Below are positions 14,313 to 19,409 of a stretch of DNA of 19,409 bases, in pieces. The stretch is from assembly GCA_963614875.1 (NCBI GenBank), contig CAVEFC010000030.1, forward strand, positions 1-19,409, read 5' to 3'. Positions within the stretch are counted from its first letter, which is position 1. Every line of letters begins with the position of its first letter. Both the position numbers and the translations under genes were made by a program. The notes beneath the pieces are model-generated. The model was given only the letters and a program-made list of their open reading frames with translations, had not been told where the DNA came from and made no database searches. Source of the stretch: CAG-841 sp963614875 (GTDB taxonomy: Bacteria; Bacillota; Clostridia; Oscillospirales; CAG-272).

Positions 14313-14549
14313 GTGTTAGGTAAACGCCTTGCATTATACGAGAATATAGGACGAGATATCCTCGACGTACCCGAAGACGAGTGCATACCTATTGAAGTCC
14401 TTGAAACCTCTTTTAAGGTCGGCGCGGTGCTTGCGGTCGTAGCCGAACACAATAAACAAGCTAAGCGCGTCTATGATACCGTCATAGCAACGATAGACAA
14501 AGTGCTGCGTGAAGAAGTCAAAAACGGCGATAGCCGTAAAAATAAATAA
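14313..14549 (+). CDS. C-terminal part of a small helical protein, 5' end in the assembly gap
   Basis: An open frame of 78 residues from the gap to the TAA at 14547-14549. The product looks helical and soluble, with LALYENIGRDILDVPEDE, FKVGAVLAVVAEHNKQ and a basic end (REEVKNGDSRKNK). I recognise no family. It may be the rest of the cysteine-rich protein at 14176 if the gap has a length that restores the frame, or a separate gene whose start is missing. Confidence 0.55.
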   Translation: MLGKRLALYENIGRDILDVPEDECIPIEVLETSFKVGAVLAVVAEHNKQAKRVYDTVIATIDKVLREEVKNGDSRKNK

Positions 14550-14573
14550 ACAAAAAAGAAAGGATATTTACTT

Positions 14574-14813
14574 ATGGAAAACAACGAAAAAAGAGAATTT
14601 ATCGAGGTTAAGCTCATTATCAAAAAAAGAGCTTATATCGACAAGTACGGCGAGCGCAGACAAGCTCTCGACTACTCCTACCATTGCCCGGTGCGTAACC
14701 GTGATATCAAGCTCACGCCCGTGTTCAAGAGCGACGGTTACGTCAATAGCGAATTGCTCGGTATGCTGTTGCAGGACGACACAAAGCCCGTAACGCCCAC
14801 AACGGCAAGATAA
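14574..14813 (+). CDS. Small hypothetical protein, 79 residues
   Basis: The ATG is preceded by GAAAGGA about 9 bp upstream. The sequence alternates hydrophobic and charged residues (FIEVKLIIKKRAYIDKYGER), which suggests beta-strands. A Tyr-Ser-Tyr-His-Cys segment and KLTPVFKSDGYVNSELLGML follow. I recognise no family. In the map position used by filamentous phages for the single-stranded DNA-binding protein (about 87 residues, beta-rich), such a function is conceivable but not shown. Confidence 0.6.
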   Translation: MENNEKREFIEVKLIIKKRAYIDKYGERRQALDYSYHCPVRNRDIKLTPVFKSDGYVNSELLGMLLQDDTKPVTPTTAR

Positions 14814-14826
14814 CAAACGTTCTTGT

Positions 14827-14846
14827 CACGGTTGCGCGCCCGTGAA
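14827..14846. repeat. Hairpin upstream of the coat-like gene
   Basis: TCACGG (14827-14832) pairs with CCGTGA (14841-14846) around an 8-nt GC-rich loop, and CTT/AAG extend the stem past one mismatch. An A-rich tract and then AGGAGG follow. It could stabilise the downstream highly expressed message or mark a processing site. Confidence 0.4.
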
Positions 14847-14883
14847 AAGATAAAAAAATAGTGCAGGAAAGGAGGCGCATATT

Positions 14884-15108
14884 TTGGTTAAAAGTATAGT
14901 TGACTCTATCGTAGAAGCCATAACCGGACTTCTCGGTGGCGTAGGCACGTCTATTGTCGATGTTTTTGAAGACCTCTTTATCGTTACAACCACAGGTTCT
15001 GATGGCGAAGTAACAAAGTCGATTTCGACTCTCGGTGTATGGGGACTTGCATTTCTCGGCGTAGGCTTCGCGTCCACACTTATGTGGACAATCCTCCGCA
15101 AGATATAA
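14884..15108 (+). CDS. Major coat protein-like small membrane protein
   Basis: A 74-residue protein starting at TTG 14884, with a perfect AGGAGG (14871-14876) 7 bp upstream. Residues 1-35 form an amphipathic, Gly-containing stretch (SIVEAITGLLGGVGTSIVDV, then FEDLF). A polar turn TTTGSDGEVTK follows, then one membrane helix (LGVWGLAFLGVGFASTLMW) and the basic end ILRKI. Size, one helix and a positively charged C-terminus are the features of filamentous phage pVIII, whose tail contacts the DNA. No cleavable signal peptide is evident, unlike M13 pVIII. A strong hairpin terminator follows. A holin or other small membrane protein is the main alternative. Confidence 0.55.
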   Translation: MVKSIVDSIVEAITGLLGGVGTSIVDVFEDLFIVTTTGSDGEVTKSISTLGVWGLAFLGVGFASTLMWTILRKI

Positions 15109-15147
15109 GCGGAAAAAGTTCCTTCTATAAAAATAAAAAAATACCTC

Positions 15148-15180
15148 AAAAGAGGGCGGGCAATACGCCCGTCCTCTTTT
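15148..15180 (+). terminator. Terminator-type hairpin after the coat-like gene
   Basis: A 14-bp, GC-rich stem with one G-T wobble pairs 15148-15161 with 15167-15180 around a 5-nt loop; the right arm ends in TTTT. It lies 39 bp after the coat-like gene and just before the ribosome binding site of the next. It probably gives full or partial termination, allowing a strong upstream and a weak downstream message. Confidence 0.75.
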
Positions 15181-15195
15181 CGTGAAAGGAGTTTT

Positions 15196-16974
15196 ATGCA
15201 GATAAAAAATAAGCGCAAATTATGTTTTTGCACTATTCTCTTGCTACTTTTCGTGTGCGCGTTGGCTGTTTCTGCAACGGATGTTGAAACGAACATAACC
15301 TTGACTGCTTCGGCAAACAGCCTTACGTTTACTTCTTCCGTTAATGCAGATTATTATATAGTCCGCGCCTTTTCTCGCGGCACTACCATTTCCGACAGTA
15401 CAGGCGTAGAGGTTAAGTATTTTCAAGCCGTTTCCGGTAAAAGCACCTACACGGCGAATTACGCTAACTTTGAGAACCTTAGTCAGTTCAAGTCAATGCT
15501 TTCCGCAGGATATGTCACGTTCCGCGTCTATGCTTATGACGACGCTCGCGTTGTCCTTTCCGCTCCCGTTCTGACTATATCCGGTACTACTGTTTCTTGG
15601 GCTGCCGTGGAACACGCCGATAAATACGGTGTTTATATTACTTCCGCATCTTCCGGCGAAACTGTTGTGCTTGCAACGATAAGCACTACGTCTTATGACT
15701 TGTCAAGCCTTGCTGTCGGCACGTATAACATTTACGTTTCAGCCGCTTCTCTTGATATCGATAATTATTTGCCGAGTGATAATTCTGCTCCTGTTCAATA
15801 TTCTAAAACCGTACAGCTTGCCGCGCCTACTAACGTTTCCATAAACGGCTATGTTATCAGTTGGAGCAGTGTTGAAAATAACTCCGGCTATCGTGTTGTG
15901 TACCGCAAAGTAAGCGGTGACGGTTCTATTTATCAAACATACGACGCCGCGCAGAACGTAACGCAACATACGGTGTCCGTAACAACAGGCGGCGAATATT
16001 CTATATCCGTCATCACGCTTGGTACAGGTAATTATACAAATAGCGAGGAAAGCGCGTGCGTTAACTATACGCCGAAGTTAGCCGCTCCTTCGATATTCTT
16101 ATCGAATAGTCCGACCTATGCCGTTGTTGGTCGTGTTAGGTGGAGCGACGTTTCACACGCTACAAGCTATTCTGCCGATTTGTTTAATTCTTCCGGCGAC
16201 TTGATTTCAACACTTGACGCTACTTCCGGTATTATGCCTTGTTTGGTGCTTGGCAGTGACGCTTTGTCGTCCGGTTCATATTCAATCAAAGTAAAAGCTT
16301 CTGCCGACGGATATATTTCAAGCGATTATAGCAATGCCCTTGATTGCACTGTTTATAGTACGCCTGCGCCCGTTATTTCTGTGTCCGGTACTACTGTTTC
16401 TTGGACGGATGACACGGTTAGCCATACTATTTACGTTGTTAAAGACGGCGGGCCTGAATGGAATGAAAATGTGAGTGCCGGTGTTACGTCTTACGACTTT
16501 TCTTCGCTTGCAGACGGTACTTATACCGTCAGGTTAGTTGCAAACGGCAGTGAGGATAGTTATTTTCCGCTTGTTCTTCATTCCAGAAGTGAATATAGCA
16601 ACACTGTTACGTTTACAAAATCGTCTACTCCGACGGACGAAGGCTATTCTATAACCTTTTCTAACGTCGCGTACGATAGCACTTATTATAGCTATGTTTA
16701 TATTCAAATAAACGGCACAGGCGATTGGATATCTATTCTAAATGACAGTGACCTGCTTGAATACGACGACGTTCGCTACTTCTATATCTATTATACTACG
16801 GACGCTCCTGACGTTTATATGGCGTTGCTCAATAACGACGGCGGCTATCCTGATATGGAAGATACGTCGCTAAGTCAATATGATATTTCAAGCTCTGTTT
16901 CTGCCGCTACCGCAACAAAGGTTATCATAGACGGACAGTCTGATATTGTCGTTACAGTCTTTGAAAATGGTTAA
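15196..16974 (+). CDS. Secreted multidomain protein with fibronectin type III-like repeats
   Basis: A 592-residue exported protein starting at ATG 15196, with AAAGGAG upstream. A signal peptide spans about residues 1-27 (basic start, LLLLFVCALAV, then SATD). It is followed by beta-sandwich units of 80-95 residues at about 123-206, 208-292, 295-387 and 389-475. They share the pattern (L/T)APxVxVSG-x-VSW and AVGTYNIYVSA/ADGTYTVRLVA, which is fibronectin III-like. The units at both ends carry an identical 21-bp DNA stretch. A final 115 residues are rich in Tyr and Asp. There is no C-terminal membrane anchor or sortase motif. Likely an extracellular or virion surface adhesin; the first of three large exported proteins of the element. 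Confidence 0.75.
   Translation: MQIKNKRKLCFCTILLLLFVCALAVSATDVETNITLTASANSLTFTSSVNADYYIVRAFSRGTTISDSTGVEVKYFQAVSGKSTYTANYANFENLSQFKSMLSAGYVTFRVYAYDDARVVLSAPVLTISGTTVSWAAVEHADKYGVYITSASSGETVVLATISTTSYDLSSLAVGTYNIYVSAASLDIDNYLPSDNSAPVQYSKTVQLAAPTNVSINGYVISWSSVENNSGYRVVYRKVSGDGSIYQTYDAAQNVTQHTVSVTTGGEYSISVITLGTGNYTNSEESACVNYTPKLAAPSIFLSNSPTYAVVGRVRWSDVSHATSYSADLFNSSGDLISTLDATSGIMPCLVLGSDALSSGSYSIKVKASADGYISSDYSNALDCTVYSTPAPVISVSGTTVSWTDDTVSHTIYVVKDGGPEWNENVSAGVTSYDFSSLADGTYTVRLVANGSEDSYFPLVLHSRSEYSNTVTFTKSSTPTDEGYSITFSNVAYDSTYYSYVYIQINGTGDWISILNDSDLLEYDDVRYFYIYYTTDAPDVYMALLNNDGGYPDMEDTSLSQYDISSSVSAATATKVIIDGQSDIVVTVFENG
15580..15600 (+). repeat. 21-bp direct repeat, copy 1
   Basis: A 21-bp stretch that encodes SGTTVSW in the first fibronectin III-like unit. 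It is identical, base for base, to 16384-16404 in a later unit. This implies recent duplication or recombination between repeats. Confidence 0.8.
16384..16404 (+). repeat. 21-bp direct repeat, copy 2
   Basis: Second copy of the 21-bp identity at 15580-15600, located in the fourth repeat unit in the same reading frame. Confidence 0.8.
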
Positions 16975-16988
16975 AAAGAGGTGATTTA

Positions 16989-18149
16989 ATGAAAAAAATA
17001 CTTATGATAATGTGCGCTTGCGTTGTTGTGCTTTGTACCGCCGTTGTTCCTTGCTTTGCCGCAGACGAACTTCTCGGACAAAGCAACACGGTAACTGTGC
17101 AAGCTGCCCGGCCAAAGCTTTATTATGACCCGTCCTATACAAACGGAGCGCGTCTGAGCTGGGATGCCGTCGGAAGTAGCTCCGGTGTGACGTTGTACTA
17201 TCAGTCGCACCAGATGTATCTGACGGACGATGCGCCCGTCGCTTATACCAACTCAAACTTCGCTACGAATTCCGCAAGCGGCTACTTCGAGCTTAGCACC
17301 TTTGCTTATACAACATACAAGACCGACGGTAGCAAGTGGATAAAATTCTACATTACCGAAACTGTTGACGGTAAGACGGTGTATAGTAACGATATATATG
17401 TCGACGTATGCACCGCGGCTCATATTGTCGATACCAACAGCGACGGTTGCGATGACAGCAGTTATACCGCTGGATATAACGCTGGTATACAGAGTGCGCC
17501 GAAAAAGGTCGGTATATCCGTTACCGTTTTGAAAAATACGATAGATAAAGTCGATTATATCGGCACGGCTTATACGTTCCCGACAGGATATAAGATAACA
17601 GGCTGGACGAGAACATTAAGCCTTAACGGCGAGGTTATACAGACAGACACGAGCGATACCGTTTACGACAACACCGACGGTAAAAAATCTAATGTAACGA
17701 TATTTTATCCGGCTTCCTTGTTTACCACGTCCGGCGCGTACACGTTCACCGTAACGCCTACGTCTGACAGTCCGTACCTTAACGGCAACACTACAACCGT
17801 TGTCTACAATATATCCGTGCAGAATGGCGTTGTTACGGTCGGCTCGTGCGTCCAGAGTATAACGGTTGACGGTACTTGTGCCAAGGTTCATGTGAGCGAT
17901 AATGATAACGACGGCTACGACGACGTAAGCTATCAAAGCGGCATAGCCGAGGGTTACACGCGCGGCAAAAATGCGTCCGGTGCAGGTGACCTTACAGACC
18001 TATTCCCAAAGATACTCGGTTCTGTTGCAGGTTTCTTCATTACTACGACAGGCAATATGTCGGTTGCTGGCGTTTCCGTGTTGTCGGTGCTTTCGTTGCT
18101 TGTCCTTGTCGCTATCGTTATTTTTGTCATCGGAAAGGTAGGTAAGTAA
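16989..18149 (+). CDS. Membrane-anchored surface protein, pIII-like architecture
   Basis: A 386-residue protein with a signal peptide (residues 1-24, cleavage likely after PCFA) and a C-terminal membrane helix at about 361-382, ending in the basic GKVGK. The ectodomain is beta-rich. It contains two similar motifs, DTNSDGCDDSSYTAGYNAG (148-166) and DNDNDGYDDVSYQSGIAEGY (304-323), of the D-x-D-x-DG calcium-loop type. A signal peptide, a large outer domain and a C-terminal anchor are the layout of the filamentous phage attachment protein pIII. It follows the previous gene by 14 bp with AGAGGTG before the ATG, and its stop overlaps the next start. No sequence-level match to pIII is claimed. Confidence 0.65.
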   Translation: MKKILMIMCACVVVLCTAVVPCFAADELLGQSNTVTVQAARPKLYYDPSYTNGARLSWDAVGSSSGVTLYYQSHQMYLTDDAPVAYTNSNFATNSASGYFELSTFAYTTYKTDGSKWIKFYITETVDGKTVYSNDIYVDVCTAAHIVDTNSDGCDDSSYTAGYNAGIQSAPKKVGISVTVLKNTIDKVDYIGTAYTFPTGYKITGWTRTLSLNGEVIQTDTSDTVYDNTDGKKSNVTIFYPASLFTTSGAYTFTVTPTSDSPYLNGNTTTVVYNISVQNGVVTVGSCVQSITVDGTCAKVHVSDNDNDGYDDVSYQSGIAEGYTRGKNASGAGDLTDLFPKILGSVAGFFITTTGNMSVAGVSVLSVLSLLVLVAIVIFVIGKVGK

Positions 18150-19114
18150 TGGGCAGACACGCTTTGACCGTTTGTTGTGTATTCTTTGTTGTCGTTGCTA
18201 TGCTTGCCGTTACTCTTAATACTGCGTTTATATACGATGTAGTTAAGTATGACGACAATGTTTCTTTTTACGAATTTAAGCGTGTTTCTTCTTACGGTAA
18301 AAACGTTACCGATGGTGTGGTTTCTCGCATTTTTAAGTTTTATGCTCCTATGCATAAATATTTTTCCGGTTTCGTTTCCACTCCGTACAGTACTGACTAT
18401 TTAGATTTTTACGAAGAAATAGGCTATAAGTGGTATTGGGCGTTTAATTCTAATCGCCGTCCTTATTACATTATCTTAAAATCTTGCGACAATCAGGCTA
18501 AACAGTACGGGGCTGTTGCGTGTAATTTCAGTTTGATTTCTTATTCTTATCCCGAAGAAAAGGCAGGCTTGAAACAGGCGTTTCAGAAGTCTTTTGTGTC
18601 TTATGCTGATTATTACGGCTTTTTGGATATTTCGGACTTTGACTCCGGCTTTTCCAACGCCGACGGTCACCCTTGCGGCTGTTATTACTTTTACAGTCGG
18701 TACATTTATTGCTATGACGAGGACTTCGGCAATTATTATTTATATCCCGGTGTTGTTTACGTTCCGTACAGTGGCTCCAGCGGCAATGATTTTCTGTTTC
18801 ATCTTACAAAAGACGGCGTTACTTATAGAGTGTTAGAGTTAAACGCCGAGATGTTCTGCCGTTATAAGCTTTATGATAATTTGTCCGAGGGTTTGAGTGA
18901 TTATTTTGAGGATATTTCTTCTTCTGTTAATTATGATTTTGACGGCGCGTACTACGCAACCTTTAAGGATGGTGTTTATGATTATCACCTTATATCTGCC
19001 GATTGGTCTTCTGGCACTCCGTCTTGCACTCATACGCACGATAACTATTTGGTGACCGACACGGTGTATCTCGCTAATGATTACACTACGTGCATTATTG
19101 CTACTGTGAAGTAA
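18149..19114 (+). CDS. Exported or N-anchored aromatic-rich protein, unknown function
   Basis: A 321-residue protein whose ATG overlaps the preceding stop (TAATG), so it is translationally coupled. One hydrophobic segment at about residues 8-29 is a signal peptide or N-terminal anchor. The rest is strikingly rich in Tyr, Phe, Asp and Ser (for example YYFYSRYIYCYDEDFG), with scattered cysteines and no C-terminal helix. I recognise no family. Codon use is T-rich (TTT, TCT, TAT), differing from proBAC and from the first half of the element. Likely an extracellular or virion-associated partner of the two large proteins before it. Confidence 0.65.
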   Translation: MGRHALTVCCVFFVVVAMLAVTLNTAFIYDVVKYDDNVSFYEFKRVSSYGKNVTDGVVSRIFKFYAPMHKYFSGFVSTPYSTDYLDFYEEIGYKWYWAFNSNRRPYYIILKSCDNQAKQYGAVACNFSLISYSYPEEKAGLKQAFQKSFVSYADYYGFLDISDFDSGFSNADGHPCGCYYFYSRYIYCYDEDFGNYYLYPGVVYVPYSGSSGNDFLFHLTKDGVTYRVLELNAEMFCRYKLYDNLSEGLSDYFEDISSSVNYDFDGAYYATFKDGVYDYHLISADWSSGTPSCTHTHDNYLVTDTVYLANDYTTCIIATVK

Positions 19115-19119
19115 CCTTT

Positions 19120-19409
19120 TTATTTATCTTCGTCGTGTCTTATGTACGTCAAAATTTCTCTGATGTCTTTTGACGTGTCATATTTCTCGCGTTCCAAATC
19201 GGCTACTTGTTTTTCTAACGCATATTTTTCTTTTTCAATGTCGGATTTCTCTTTTTCTAAATCGCATACTTCTTCGCGTAGCCTTATGTTTTTGTATAAA
19301 AGGCATATCGTTATCAATACCGCTACCGCGATTATTATTGCAATTGTGGTATATGCTTTGTTTAAGCTTTTCTGCAATTGTTGGCACCCGTCGTTGTCGT
19401 AGTATAAGC
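19120..19409 (-). CDS. Coiled-coil membrane protein, partial at the window edge
   Basis: Leftward frame that stays open to the right edge. It reads as one membrane helix (IAIIIAVAVLITICLLY) followed by a heptad coiled coil rich in Glu and Lys (EKEKSDIEKEKYALEKQVADLEREK region) and a short charged end. The earliest start within the window is a TTG at 19377, but it has no ribosome binding site. The frame continues upstream with a plausible hydrophilic sequence, so the gene probably begins outside. It is convergent with the preceding gene, 5 bp away. Function unknown; the opposite strand is unlike the rest of the element. Confidence 0.5.
   Translation of the reverse strand, partial: LYYDNDGCQQLQKSLNKAYTTIAIIIAVAVLITICLLYKNIRLREEVCDLEKEKSDIEKEKYALEKQVADLEREKYDTSKDIREILTYIRHDEDK

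Noticed and set aside
14509..14793. 94-residue frame overlapping the 79-residue gene
   Set aside because: Low-complexity Ser/Thr product, out of frame with the gene that has a clear ribosome binding site.
19142..19402. Forward frame near the right edge
   Set aside because: Its Ser/Phe-rich product is the typical complement of a Glu/Lys coiled coil; no ribosome binding site. The reverse-strand reading is preferred.

Overview
The window reads as chromosomal DNA of a low-to-mid G+C Firmicute, most likely an anaerobic gut-type member of the Clostridia. The reasons are strong AGGAGG ribosome binding sites, sigma-A-type promoters, frequent GTG/TTG starts, and a VTC-domain/DUF4956 locus. A run of exactly ten Ns at 14303-14312 shows this is a scaffolded, probably metagenomic or draft, assembly. 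No species can be named from the sequence alone.

Positions 78-5350 hold a two-component system (OmpR-type regulator overlapping a sensor kinase), a VTC-domain protein overlapping a DUF4956 membrane protein, and a divergent beta-helix lipoprotein. The divergent intergenic region carries 11-bp boxes spaced as OmpR/PhoB-type regulators usually need, so the adjacent two-component system may control both arms. Positions 5588-6163 hold a lone TetR-type regulator. Positions 6204-8694 form a leftward operon of an HTH-ADP-ribosylglycohydrolase fusion followed by a ribokinase-family sugar kinase, which suggests ADP-ribose turnover feeding ribose phosphorylation. Positions 8933-11787 form a rightward proline biosynthesis operon, proB-proA-proC.

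Right after proC the character changes. A 367-bp non-coding stretch rich in hairpins (11788-12154) leads into a rightward run of genes that looks like an integrated single-stranded DNA element. The run begins with a CRESS-DNA-virus-type Rep (HUH endonuclease plus superfamily 3 helicase). It continues with a Dcm-like methyltransferase-fold protein, a 26-residue hydrophobic peptide, several small unknown proteins (one interrupted by the N gap), and a 74-residue protein with one membrane helix and a basic tail, like a filamentous phage major coat protein. A strong terminator-type hairpin follows, then three large exported or membrane-anchored proteins. One of these has a signal peptide and a C-terminal membrane anchor like filamentous phage pIII.

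The order replication - small proteins - coat - terminator - large surface proteins parallels the M13/fd map, but the replication protein is of the CRESS type. The morphogenesis ATPase (Zot/pI), which would settle the matter, is not in the window. The last feature is a leftward coiled-coil membrane protein running off the right edge. The right end of the element and its attachment sites are not visible.
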